Shown: in pieces, positions 54,066-62,443 of the stretch | Layout of the letters: every line of letters starts with the position of its first letter | Position numbering within the stretch: position 1 is the stretch's first letter | NCBI RefSeq assembly: GCF_900996235.1 | Contig: NZ_CAAJGM010000219.1 | Coordinates: 248,001-312,000 of the forward strand | Length of the DNA stretch: 64,000 nucleotides | Direction of reading: 5' to 3' | DNA from: Paraburkholderia sp. BCC1885 | Lineage (GTDB): Bacteria > Pseudomonadota > Gammaproteobacteria > Burkholderiales > Burkholderiaceae | Program-made: the position numbers and the translations under genes | Notes under the pieces: generated by a model | Seen by the model: only the letters and a program-made list of their open reading frames with translations | Told to the model about the DNA's origin: nothing | Database searches by the model: none

Positions 54066-55157
54066 TCAGAACTTCGTGCGGATACCCACGCCGTAAGTGT
54101 TGCCCGACGTCTGGCTGGTGTAGTGGTCGTACATGTATGCGGCGTAGAGATCGGTGCGCTTGGACAACGGATAGTCGTAACCGAGCGCCGCCGTCTCGCG
54201 CGTCTGGTCCAGACCGCTGCCGTCGCGCGAGTAGGCATACGAAGCCATGATCGTCCCCGGACCCGCCGGAACCGTGACGCCGCCCTGGGCGGTGTTCACG
54301 TGCCAGCTGCCCATGACCTGGTCGTTATACGTGTACATGTACTGGCCGTAGAACTTGATGTACTTCAGGTCAAAGGTTGCGCCGAACTGGGCGATGCTTT
54401 GGCTCTTCATGTTCGGCAGGCCGACGCTCTGCGCGAGACCGGTCAGGTCGCCCGGGTTGTTGTTGAAGTTCACGTACTGATACACGCCGGTCGCCGCGAA
54501 CGGGCCGTGGAAGTACAGGAACTGAGCGCTCCATTTTTTCGCGCCGTTATCCCCGGCAGTATTGCCGAGCGCGTACATCACATTGGCGCTCAGGCCGTTG
54601 AAGTTCGGCGACGAATATTCCACCGCGTTGTTCCAGCCCGAATCGCCGACCGCGCCTTGATCCGTCGTGTAGGTCGGGAAGGTGCCGAGGCCGAGGTAGG
54701 TCTGCCATACGATCGGCGAGAATTCGTATGAATCGACGAACGGGTTGAACAGAATCGTCGACACGAACAGCGGGGTCGTCAGGCGCCCGGCCGTCACCGT
54801 GCCGTAGGGCGATTCGATACCCACATACGCGTTGCGCGAGAAGAACGAGTCGCCGGTGAAGCGGCCGTACTGGCCGTTCTGCGCAAGGAAGAAGCCTTCG
54901 AGCGTGAAGATCGCCTTGTAGCCGCCACCCAGATCTTCCGAACCCTTCATCCCCCAGTAGGACGTCGACATGCCGCCGCCGGACACTTCCGCCGCGCTTT
55001 TGCCGTCCGGGAATTTCTGCACGCCGACCCATTCGTCGACCTGGCCATACAGCTGCACGCTCGATTGTGCGAACGCCGTCGATGCGCCAGCCAAAAGACC
55101 GGCGATCACGCTGGCCTTGAGAGTCGTTTTGAGCGCACGGCGGGTATTTGTATTCAT
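54066..55157 (-). CDS. Gram-negative porin, Burkholderia type
   Basis: Outer-membrane trimeric porin of 363 residues. A signal peptide ends at AFA (residue 30), the mature start QSSVQLYGQVDEWVGV is typical of the Burkholderiaceae OmpC-like family, and the protein ends in a final beta-strand with terminal Phe (VGIRTKF), the assembly signal. SYWGMKGSEDLGGGYKAIFTLEGFF is a conserved early segment. GGAGA precedes the ATG. Promoter-side repeats (55313-55388) suggest specific regulation. Confidence 0.95.
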   Translation of the reverse strand: MNTNTRRALKTTLKASVIAGLLAGASTAFAQSSVQLYGQVDEWVGVQKFPDGKSAAEVSGGGMSTSYWGMKGSEDLGGGYKAIFTLEGFFLAQNGQYGRFTGDSFFSRNAYVGIESPYGTVTAGRLTTPLFVSTILFNPFVDSYEFSPIVWQTYLGLGTFPTYTTDQGAVGDSGWNNAVEYSSPNFNGLSANVMYALGNTAGDNGAKKWSAQFLYFHGPFAATGVYQYVNFNNNPGDLTGLAQSVGLPNMKSQSIAQFGATFDLKYIKFYGQYMYTYNDQVMGSWHVNTAQGGVTVPAGPGTIMASYAYSRDGSGLDQTRETAALGYDYPLSKRTDLYAAYMYDHYTSQTSGNTYGVGIRTKF

Positions 55158-55662
55158 GGGTTCTCCTGTCTTTGTCAAAAGGGATGGCTGTGCGGCGGGG
55201 AGCTCGCGTCAACGGTTTCCTGGTCGTCCGTCAGATCACCGAGCTAATCTGGGCGAGACCATCTTTGCGGACCATTTTTGCGAACAAAAATATGGGTTGT
55301 TATTGCCGGTATATCGGTCTGATTAATTTTGTTGTTTATCGGACTGATAAAGCACACCGGCTTCGCCCCCATATCCATCGATCAGACCTCTCTCAATGGC
55401 CTGTGAAGCCCATCAGGACTGCCATGCAATGACGAATAACGGACGAGCCGCGAGGTGGATGACCCACTGCGCGCGATGACACACAATTTGACGAATAAGG
55501 CAGACGGGATGAGCAGAGTTGTCACAGAAGTGTGGCGTGCATACGTCACTTATCTGGATGGGACGAACGGACACGGGCGGCGCAAGTGCTGCCTGACAGA
55601 CTGAAAGCGACGTAAGAGATCGTGCGAGAACCGCAGGGCGAACTGAAAAACCTGGAAAAAAC
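55158..55662. promoter_or_regulatory. Porin upstream region with repeated ATCAG(A/T)CCGAT motif
   Basis: About 500 bases with no gene. Read on the porin strand, the 11-base motif ATCAGTCCGAT (complement of 55338-55348) and ATCAGACCGAT (complement of 55313-55323) occur as direct repeats 25 bases apart, and ATCAGACC recurs in inverse orientation at 55381-55388. The region is AT-richer than its surroundings and is the likely porin control region. Confidence 0.55.
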
Positions 55663-56217
55663 CTAATTGCGATAAGGAGACGGCGGCGGCGGACGCTGCA
55701 TATAGTCGTCCGGAGGACGCGGCGCCGAACGTGAGCCACCGCGCTCCTCGTTATAGCGTGCGATGTCGGCGCGGATCGAGCCCGCGCGCACCATCGACTC
55801 ATCTTCCGGCGGACGCGGCACCGAACGCGTCTCGGCGCTCACAGGCGTGATGGAGCCGGCGTACTGGTAACCGCCGCGCGGCTCAGGGCGGCTTTCGCCC
55901 CGGTTGCCGCGATCGCCCCGATAGGCGCCAGCGCCGGCCATCCGCTGCGGCTGCGGCGCGTTGTAGCCGCCGCGCACACCTGCCGGTCCATGCGCGGCAA
56001 TTCGCGCATTGCGATCTACCGATGCGCCACGCTCCATGCGCGCACCGGCATTGGGATTGAAACTGCGAACGTCGTGCTGAAAACCGGCATGACCGAAGCC
56101 AACGCCACCGCCGCCATGCGGCCCCTGCGGCACCCTTGCATAGGCGAACGAACAGAGCGCAGTCAGAACTGCGCCCAAGATCCACCGCCTCGTTTTCACC
56201 GACCCTGCGTCCACCAT
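55663..56217 (-). CDS. Secreted Gly/Pro/Arg-rich hypothetical protein
   Basis: A 184-residue protein with a signal peptide (WILGAVLTALCSFAYA, cleavage near residue 28) and a low-complexity mature part: a Gly/His-rich stretch (PHGGGGVGFGHAG), an Asn/Arg/Gly-rich middle and a Pro/Arg-rich end with the near repeat SVPRPPEDE / SAPRPPDDY. No domain is recognised. AGGTG lies six bases before the ATG. Probably periplasmic and unstructured; function unknown. Confidence 0.7.
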   Translation of the reverse strand: MVDAGSVKTRRWILGAVLTALCSFAYARVPQGPHGGGGVGFGHAGFQHDVRSFNPNAGARMERGASVDRNARIAAHGPAGVRGGYNAPQPQRMAGAGAYRGDRGNRGESRPEPRGGYQYAGSITPVSAETRSVPRPPEDESMVRAGSIRADIARYNEERGGSRSAPRPPDDYMQRPPPPSPYRN

Positions 56218-56824
56218 GATTCACCTGCCCGAAGACCCGCCTGAAGCCTGCCGTTCGAGCCGCGGCGAGACTTGTTCCGGGATTCGCGACAACCGTGTCG
56301 GACTTTCCGACGCGGGCGCATCCCAATGGCCTTTGGTCAGTAATTTATGGGTCGCCCAGAGGGGTGTCGAGCCAAAAAGTGTTAGGCCTGACACTGCCTT
56401 GTAACACCGTGTTACTGCGACGTTTTTTCGCGACATAGGCCTTGCGCGGAGGCTCCATTCTGGCTTCCTAAATACCTCTCGACCTGCCTCTTAAACGAGG
56501 CTCAAACCGCCTATTCCGCGGCCCGGATTCCGACATGCGGAATGGCCTAAAAAGGACTCGAACAGATGCGGCCGGTTCGTCCTCGCGGCACAATGCCGAC
56601 TATCGTTGCACAGCGGCTCGTGCCGCCGGGTTGGACCTCGCCGTAACGACACCCGCAGCGTCACCGAGGGCCTTATGGGCGCATCGCTCATCAATCGATT
56701 CGGCAAATGAATTTGCATTTTCAATCACTTTCCATTACTAATGGCTCCTCCCCCTGTCAGCAAACGGCCGTGCCGACGCGCACGCGCCCCTGCATTTCCG
56801 CATTGCGCGTATTGAGATTCTGAA
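56218..56824. other. Intergenic stretch between divergent genes
   Basis: About 600 bases without a supported gene apart from the paired inverted repeats at 56379-56415. The open frames seen have no ribosome sites. It holds the promoters of both flanking genes. Confidence 0.5.
56379..56415. promoter_or_regulatory. Paired inverted repeats in divergent region
   Basis: A perfect inverted repeat GTAACAC-C-GTGTTAC (56401-56415) follows six bases after an imperfect one, GTGTTAGGCCTGACAC (56379-56394). The half-site GTGTTA/TAACAC is shared, so one dimeric regulator could bind both. The region lies upstream of the secreted hypothetical gene (minus). Confidence 0.55.
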
Positions 56825-57850
56825 ATGGCACGCCCGAAACTGCTTCCCGATAACTTCACGTTGAGCCTCGTCGGCACCGTGATTTTCGCCAGCCTGCTGC
56901 CCGTGCACGGCCAGGCGGCCGTCGGCTTCAACTGGCTGACGAATTTCGCCGTGGGCCTGCTGTTCTTCCTGCACGGCGCCAAGCTCTCACGCGAAGCGAT
57001 CGTGGCGGGCGCGACGCACTGGCGGCTGCATCTGGTGGTCCTGCTGAGCACGTTTGTGCTGTTTCCAGTGCTCGGACTCGCGCTCAAACCGCTGCTTTCG
57101 CCCCTTGTCACGCCTGCGCTCTACGCCGGCGTCCTCTTCCTCTGTACGCTGCCATCGACGGTCCAGTCGTCCATCGCGTTCACTTCGATTGCCAAAGGCA
57201 ACGTGCCGGCCGCCGTCTGCAGCGCCTCCGCTTCGAGCCTGCTCGGCATCTTCATCACGCCGGCGCTCGTCAGCCTGATCGTCACCAACCAGGCTGCCGG
57301 TGGCTCTTCCGCGTGGCATACCGTCTGGAATATCGTGCTGCAGCTGATGGTGCCGTTCGTGGCCGGCCAGTTGCTGCGGCCGGTGATCGGCCAGTGGATC
57401 GAGCGCAATCGCGGCGTGCTGAAATTCGTGGACCAGGGCTCGATTCTGCTGGTGGTGTACGGCGCGTTCAGCGAAGCCGTTACCGAAGGCCTGTGGCACC
57501 ATACCTCGCTCGGCGCGCTGGGCGGGCTGGTGCTGATCAATGTGGTGCTGCTGGCGCTCATGCTGAGCATCACGATCTTCACCAGCAAGCGACTGGGTTT
57601 TAGCCGCGCGGACCAGATCACCATCATCTTCTGCGGCTCGAAAAAGAGCCTCGCCGCTGGCGTGCCGATGGCGAAGGTGATCTTCGCCTCGCACACGGTA
57701 GGGGCCGCCGTGCTGCCGCTGATGCTGTTTCACCAGGTGCAACTGATGGTGTGCGCCGCGCTCGCCCAACGCTGGGGCGCGCGCGACCTCAGCGGCGAAA
57801 CCCACGCCGCCGCCGGGGAGCGCCCCGCGCCGGCCGTTGCGCGCCGCTAG
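56825..57850 (+). CDS. Bile acid:sodium symporter family protein (SBF-like)
   Basis: A 341-residue inner-membrane carrier with about ten helices. The SBF-like signature is clear: TNFAVGLLFFLHGAKLSREAI, GVLFLCTLPSTVQSSIAFTSIAKGNVPAAVCSASASSLLGIFITPAL and the second half IIFCGSKKSLAAGVPMAKVIF with the crossed-helix residues. Members of this bacterial branch have unknown substrates; sodium-coupled uptake of an organic anion is expected from the family. The C-terminus is a short cytoplasmic Ala/Arg-rich tail. A terminator follows. Confidence 0.93.
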   Translation: MARPKLLPDNFTLSLVGTVIFASLLPVHGQAAVGFNWLTNFAVGLLFFLHGAKLSREAIVAGATHWRLHLVVLLSTFVLFPVLGLALKPLLSPLVTPALYAGVLFLCTLPSTVQSSIAFTSIAKGNVPAAVCSASASSLLGIFITPALVSLIVTNQAAGGSSAWHTVWNIVLQLMVPFVAGQLLRPVIGQWIERNRGVLKFVDQGSILLVVYGAFSEAVTEGLWHHTSLGALGGLVLINVVLLALMLSITIFTSKRLGFSRADQITIIFCGSKKSLAAGVPMAKVIFASHTVGAAVLPLMLFHQVQLMVCAALAQRWGARDLSGETHAAAGERPAPAVARR

Positions 57851-57911
57851 AGCACTGCTGCACGAGTCGAACAAGAAATTCATAAAGCGGCCCTCCCTGA
57901 GCCTGTCTGAT

Positions 57912-57940
57912 GAAAGCCGCCGTTGCGCGGCTTTTCGTTA
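57912..57940 (+). terminator. Intrinsic terminator after symporter gene
   Basis: Arms AAAGCCGC / GCGGCTTT with a six-base loop, followed by a T-rich stretch. Confidence 0.85.
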
Positions 57941-58099
57941 TTTCACGCCGAAACGCGCGCGCCGTCGCCCTGGCCTGATGGCATAGGCCAAATGCACGTC
58001 CCCGGCGTGCCGCCGCCATCTGAGATGTCACCAAAAATTCACTCAACTTATCGGTCACATGGCCGATAAGCCGTCGGTCCACCGCTTTGGCCTACTGCC

Positions 58100-59950
58100 A
58101 TGCCCCCTAGCTCGCCCCCCCGATATGCCGCGCCTAGCATCGGGGATCTGATCGCCCGGCGAGATCTGTCCGCCGTCTTCCAACCCATCGTGGATTTCGA
58201 CGACGGGGCGATCCTCGGCTACGAGGGACTGATTCGCGGACCCGCCGGCTCGTCGCTCGAAAGCCCGTTCGCCCTGTTCGCGCAGGCGAACGCCGAGGGC
58301 TGCGTCATCGCCCTCGAACACGCGGCCGCGCGCACCTGCGTCGAGGCGTTCGCGAAACTGGCGTGCGAAGGCAAGCTGTTTCTCAATTTCAGCGCGGGCG
58401 CGCTGCGCCAGCTGGCCGAGACTTCGGACGACACGCTCGCGCTGCTGCGTCACGCCGGCATCGCACCCGAGCGGATCGTGATCGAGCTGACCGAGCAAAG
58501 CGCGATTCCCGACGTCGGCAATTTCATGCCGGTGCTCGCGGCGCTGCGCACCGCCGGCGCCCAGTTCGCGCTCGACGACTACGGCACCGCCAACGCCAGC
58601 ATGAACCTGTGGGTGCGTCTGCAACCGGACGTGGTAAAGATCGACCGCTTTTTCATTCACGACATCGCCAGCGACCCGCTGAAGTTCGAGGCGGTGCGCG
58701 CGATGCAGCATTTCGCCAACGCCAGCGGCGCGAAACTCGTCGCGGAAGGGATCGAAAACGAGGCGGACCTGATCGTCGTGCGCGACATGGGCATTGGCTG
58801 CGGACAGGGCTATTTCTTCGGCCGGCCGAACGCGCAGCCCGCGCGGGTGGTCGCGGACGACGCGCGCAAGGCGATCCGCGCGGGCCATATCGCGGTGTTC
58901 CCTGAAACGACGCGTTCGGGTACTGCGTCGCCCTCGGGCGGCGTGGCCTCGGCCAAGATGATGGTGCACGCGCCGGCCTTGCCGCGCCACGCCACCAACA
59001 ACGACGTGCTCGAACTGTTCAACCGCCTGCCCGACCTGCACGCGGTGGCCGTGGTCGAAAACGACGAGCCGGTCGCGCTGATCAACCGGCGCAGCTTCAT
59101 GGACCGTTACGCGCTGCCGTATCACCGCGAACTGTTCGGCAAGCGGCCATGCCTGCTGTTTGCGAACGCCTCGCCGATGGTGATCGAAAAGTCGATGAGC
59201 GTCGAACAGATGGCCAAGCTGCTCGCCAGCGACGACCAGCGCTACCTGGCCGACGGCTTCGTGATTACCGACGGCGGCAAATATGCGGGCCTCGGCACCG
59301 GCGAGAAACTGGTGCGCGCGGTGACCGAAGTGCGCATCGAAGCGGCGCGCTACGCGAATCCGTTGACCTTCCTGCCGGGCAACATCCCGATCAGTTCGCA
59401 TATCTCGCGGCTGCTCGACAACCACGCCGGCTTCTACGCCTGCTACGTCGACCTGAACCACTTCAAGCCCTTCAACGACCAGTACGGCTACTGGCAAGGC
59501 GACGAAGTCCTCAAGTTCGCCGCGGCGGTGCTGGCCGACGTCTGCGACCCGACCCGCGACTTTCTCGGCCACGTCGGCGGCGACGACTTCCTGATCCTGT
59601 TCCAGAGCGAAGACTGGCAGGAGCGTGTGCTGCGCGCGATCCACGTGTTCAACGAAGGCGCGCAGCGCTATTACGCGCCGGAAGACCGCGTTGCCGGCGG
59701 CATCCACGGCGAGGACCGGCGCGGCAATCCGACCTTCTACGGCTTCGTCACCATGGCGATCGGCTGCGTGCACGTCGAGCCGGACGGCGGCCCGACGCTG
59801 TACAGCAGCGAGGAAATCGCCTCGGTGGCGGCGCTGGCCAAGCGGCGCGCGAAGCAGGATGCGTCAGGCTTCGTGCTGATCGAAGCACACGAAAGCGCGA
59901 CTTTGCTGCGCGGGCATACCGAGGCGCAGCGCGGTGGCGCGGCTGAATAA
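58100..59950 (+). CDS. EAL-CBS-GGDEF cyclic-di-GMP protein
   Basis: A 616-residue cytoplasmic signalling protein with reversed domain order. EAL domain (about 15-245) keeps the catalytic set: Glu42 (in EGLIRG in place of EALLR), Asn96, Glu129, Asp159 and Asp160 (DDYG), Lys180, Glu216 and Gln236, so phosphodiesterase activity is likely. A CBS pair follows (about 285-415), with LHAVAVVENDEPVALI and FVITDGGKYAG. The GGDEF domain (about 430-600) has GGDDF (493-497), a variant of GGDEF, so cyclase activity is uncertain. No membrane helix. Its last codons lie in an 11-bp tandem repeat. Confidence 0.93.
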   Translation: MPPSSPPRYAAPSIGDLIARRDLSAVFQPIVDFDDGAILGYEGLIRGPAGSSLESPFALFAQANAEGCVIALEHAAARTCVEAFAKLACEGKLFLNFSAGALRQLAETSDDTLALLRHAGIAPERIVIELTEQSAIPDVGNFMPVLAALRTAGAQFALDDYGTANASMNLWVRLQPDVVKIDRFFIHDIASDPLKFEAVRAMQHFANASGAKLVAEGIENEADLIVVRDMGIGCGQGYFFGRPNAQPARVVADDARKAIRAGHIAVFPETTRSGTASPSGGVASAKMMVHAPALPRHATNNDVLELFNRLPDLHAVAVVENDEPVALINRRSFMDRYALPYHRELFGKRPCLLFANASPMVIEKSMSVEQMAKLLASDDQRYLADGFVITDGGKYAGLGTGEKLVRAVTEVRIEAARYANPLTFLPGNIPISSHISRLLDNHAGFYACYVDLNHFKPFNDQYGYWQGDEVLKFAAAVLADVCDPTRDFLGHVGGDDFLILFQSEDWQERVLRAIHVFNEGAQRYYAPEDRVAGGIHGEDRRGNPTFYGFVTMAIGCVHVEPDGGPTLYSSEEIASVAALAKRRAKQDASGFVLIEAHESATLLRGHTEAQRGGAAE

Positions 59951-59983
59951 CGGCTGAATAACGGCTGCACAACGGCTGCATAA
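59940..59983. repeat. 11-bp tandem repeat, four units, covering a stop codon
   Basis: Units of 11 bases: CGGCTGAATAA (59940-59950), the same again (59951-59961), CGGCTGCACAA (59962-59972) and CGGCTGCATAA (59973-59983), then CGG. The first unit carries the stop codon of the EAL-CBS-GGDEF gene. Confidence 0.9.
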
Positions 59984-60010
59984 CGGCCCCTCACGCCCTA
60001 ACTCGCCAGG

Positions 60011-60033
60011 CGTTTAGTACATTTTACTAAACG
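60011..60033. promoter_or_regulatory. Candidate LacI-type operator of the sugar operon
   Basis: Perfect nine-base arms CGTTTAGTA / TACTAAACG separated by five bases. The half-site TTTTACTA recurs at 60112-60119, directly upstream of a TACAAT -10-like hexamer (60120-60125), and about 40 bases before the lacI-type gene. Two sites about 90 bases apart suit looping by a LacI-family repressor. Confidence 0.6.
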
Positions 60034-60166
60034 CAACAGAACTGCATTAATCCTATACATACGGGTATTTACGCGTATCGAATCCAGCCGCGAGAGGGAT
60101 TTTCCGGATCGTTTTACTATACAATCCCCGAAAATCAACTAACCCAGCGGCCAGCCGCCCACCCCG

Positions 60167-61162
60167 ATGGCTACAACCATCCGCGATGTCGCCCGCGCCG
60201 CCAGCGTGTCGATCGGCACCGTCTCCCGCGCACTGAAGAACCAGCCCGGCCTCTCGGACGCCACCCGTCTGCGGGTCGTCGAGGCCGCGCGCCAGCTCGG
60301 CTACGACTCCGCGCAGTTGCGCCCGCGCATCCGCCGGCTCACCTTCCTGCTGCACCGCCAGCACAACAACTTCGCGGCGAGTCCGTTCTTCTCGCACGTC
60401 CTGCATGGCGTGGAAGACGTGTGCCGCGAACGCGGCATCGTGCCCTCCGTGCTGACGGCGGGCCCCACGGAAGACGTGATCCAGCAGATGCGCCTGCATG
60501 CGCCCGATGCGATCGCCATTGCCGGCTTCGTCGAACCCGAAACGCTCACCACGCTCGTCGCCATGCAGCGCCCGCTCGTGCTGATCGACCTGTGGGCGCC
60601 CGGCCTGCGCTCGGTGAATCTCGACAACGCCGCCGGCGCCGCGCTCGCCATGCAGCATCTGTTTGCTCACCAGCGCAAACGCATCGCCTTCATCGGCGGT
60701 TCGCTCGCCCATTTCAGCATTGCGCAGCGCGCGCTCGGCTATCGCCGGGCGTTCTTCGAAGCCGGCCTGCTGTTCGATCCGTCGCTCGAAGTGACGATCG
60801 ACGCCGGGCTCGACCCCGACACCGGCGCGGCGCTCGCCATGCAACGGCTGCTCGACGCGCCCGCTTCCACGGGGCAGCGTCCCGACGCCGTGTTTGCCTA
60901 TAACGACGCCGCCGCGCTCGCCGCGCTGCGCGTCTGCCTTGCGCGCGGCCTGCGCGTTCCGCAGGACATCGCCATCATCGGTTTCGACGACATCCCGGCC
61001 GCCGCCCACGCCACGCCGCCGCTCTCGACGATTTCCGTCGACAAGGAAGCGCTCGGCCGGCGCGGCGTCGAGCTGCTGCTCGAAGAGTCGCCGGCCGAAC
61101 TCGAACTCCACCTGCCCGTTCATCTCATTGCCCGTGCCAGTACCTCGGTGAAACAGCCATGA
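60167..61162 (+). CDS. LacI-family transcriptional regulator
   Basis: A 331-residue repressor. The LacI helix-turn-helix is at 4-30 (TIRDVARAASVSIGTVSRALKNQPGLSD), followed by the hinge helix segment and a sugar-binding domain (about 58-325) with the conserved DAVFAYNDAAALAALRVC and IIGFDDIPAAAHATPPLSTI. It is the first gene of a three-gene operon with its stop overlapping the epimerase start, so it probably represses its own operon through the palindromes upstream. The inducer is likely a sugar such as mannose or fructose. Confidence 0.94.
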   Translation: MATTIRDVARAASVSIGTVSRALKNQPGLSDATRLRVVEAARQLGYDSAQLRPRIRRLTFLLHRQHNNFAASPFFSHVLHGVEDVCRERGIVPSVLTAGPTEDVIQQMRLHAPDAIAIAGFVEPETLTTLVAMQRPLVLIDLWAPGLRSVNLDNAAGAALAMQHLFAHQRKRIAFIGGSLAHFSIAQRALGYRRAFFEAGLLFDPSLEVTIDAGLDPDTGAALAMQRLLDAPASTGQRPDAVFAYNDAAALAALRVCLARGLRVPQDIAIIGFDDIPAAAHATPPLSTISVDKEALGRRGVELLLEESPAELELHLPVHLIARASTSVKQP

Positions 61163-62439
61163 CGCAACCCGATAAAACCCAAACGTCCCAGACAAGCGCC
61201 GCGAGCGCGGCCCCCGCAGTCGCCAGCTTCCGCCAGCGCGACTTCCTGCGCTCGCATATCCAGGACACGTTGCGCTTCTACGCGCCCAACGTGTACGACC
61301 CGAGTGGCGGCTTCTACCATTTCTTCCGCGACGACGGTTCGATCTACAACCGCACCACGCGCCACCTCGTCAGCAGTTGCCGCTACGTGTTCAACTATGC
61401 GATGGCCTACCGCGAATTTGGCGATCCCAAGCATCTGGAATACGCGCGCCACGGCCTCGATTTCCTGCGCAACGTGCATTGGGACGACGAACTCAAAGGC
61501 TACGACTGGGAACTCGACTGGCGCGACGGCACGAGCCACGTGCTCGACGCGACCCGTCATTGCTATGGCCTCGCCTTCGTGCTGCTGGCGTATTCGCACG
61601 CCGCGATGGCCGGCATCGAAGAGGCCAGGCCGATGATCGCCGCTACCTTCGAACTGATGGAACACCGTTTCTGGGACGCCGCCGCCGGCCTCTACGCCGA
61701 CGAAGCCAGCGCGGACTGGCGCGTGAGTTCCTACCGTGGCCAGAACGCCAACATGCACACCACCGAGGCACTGCTCGCCGCCTACGAGGCGACCGGCCAT
61801 CTGGTGTATCTGGATCGCGCGGAACGGGTGGCGTCGAACATCACGCTGCGTCAGGCGAAGCTCTCGCAAGGACTCGTGTGGGAGCATTTCCACGCGGACT
61901 GGTCGGTGGACTGGCACTACAACGAGGAAGACAGTTCCAACATCTTCCGTCCGTGGGGCTTCCAGCCCGGTCACCAGACGGAGTGGGCGAAGCTGCTGCT
62001 GATCCTCGAACGCCACCGCCCGCTGCCGTGGCTTCTGCCGCGCGCCATCGAACTGTTCGATGCGGCCATGACGCACGCCTGGGACAACGACCACGGCGGC
62101 CTTTACTACGGCTTCGGACCGGACCGCACGGTCTGCGATCACGACAAGTATTTCTGGGTCCAGGCGGAAACCTTCGCGACCGCCGCGCTGCTCGGCAAGC
62201 GCACCGGCAACGAACGCTTCTGGGACTGGTACGACGAGATCTGGCGCTATAGCTGGGCGCATTTCGTCGATCATCAATACGGCGCGTGGTATCGCATCCT
62301 GACCTGCGACAACCGCAAGTACAGCGACGAAAAGAGCCCCGCTGGCAAGACCGACTATCACACGATGGGCGCCTGCTACGAAGTGCTGATGCATGCACTG
62401 CCGCACGCGCCGTCCGCAACAACCGAATCCGCAGAGTGA
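61159..62439 (+). CDS. AGE-family epimerase/isomerase (mannose isomerase-like)
   Basis: A 426-residue (alpha/alpha)6-barrel sugar isomerase of the N-acylglucosamine 2-epimerase family. The family pattern of His and aromatic residues is present: HLVSSCRYVFNYAMAY, DATRHCYGLAFVLLAYSHAA, RGQNANMHTTEALLAAYE, PGHQTEWAKLLLIL and KYFWVQAETFATAALL. Closest by layout are the YihS/mannose isomerase type enzymes, which turn mannose to fructose. Its ATG overlaps the LacI stop (ATGA). A PfkB kinase follows, consistent with fructose being phosphorylated next. Confidence 0.9.
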   Translation: MTQPDKTQTSQTSAASAAPAVASFRQRDFLRSHIQDTLRFYAPNVYDPSGGFYHFFRDDGSIYNRTTRHLVSSCRYVFNYAMAYREFGDPKHLEYARHGLDFLRNVHWDDELKGYDWELDWRDGTSHVLDATRHCYGLAFVLLAYSHAAMAGIEEARPMIAATFELMEHRFWDAAAGLYADEASADWRVSSYRGQNANMHTTEALLAAYEATGHLVYLDRAERVASNITLRQAKLSQGLVWEHFHADWSVDWHYNEEDSSNIFRPWGFQPGHQTEWAKLLLILERHRPLPWLLPRAIELFDAAMTHAWDNDHGGLYYGFGPDRTVCDHDKYFWVQAETFATAALLGKRTGNERFWDWYDEIWRYSWAHFVDHQYGAWYRILTCDNRKYSDEKSPAGKTDYHTMGACYEVLMHALPHAPSATTESAE

Positions 62440-62443
62440 CACC

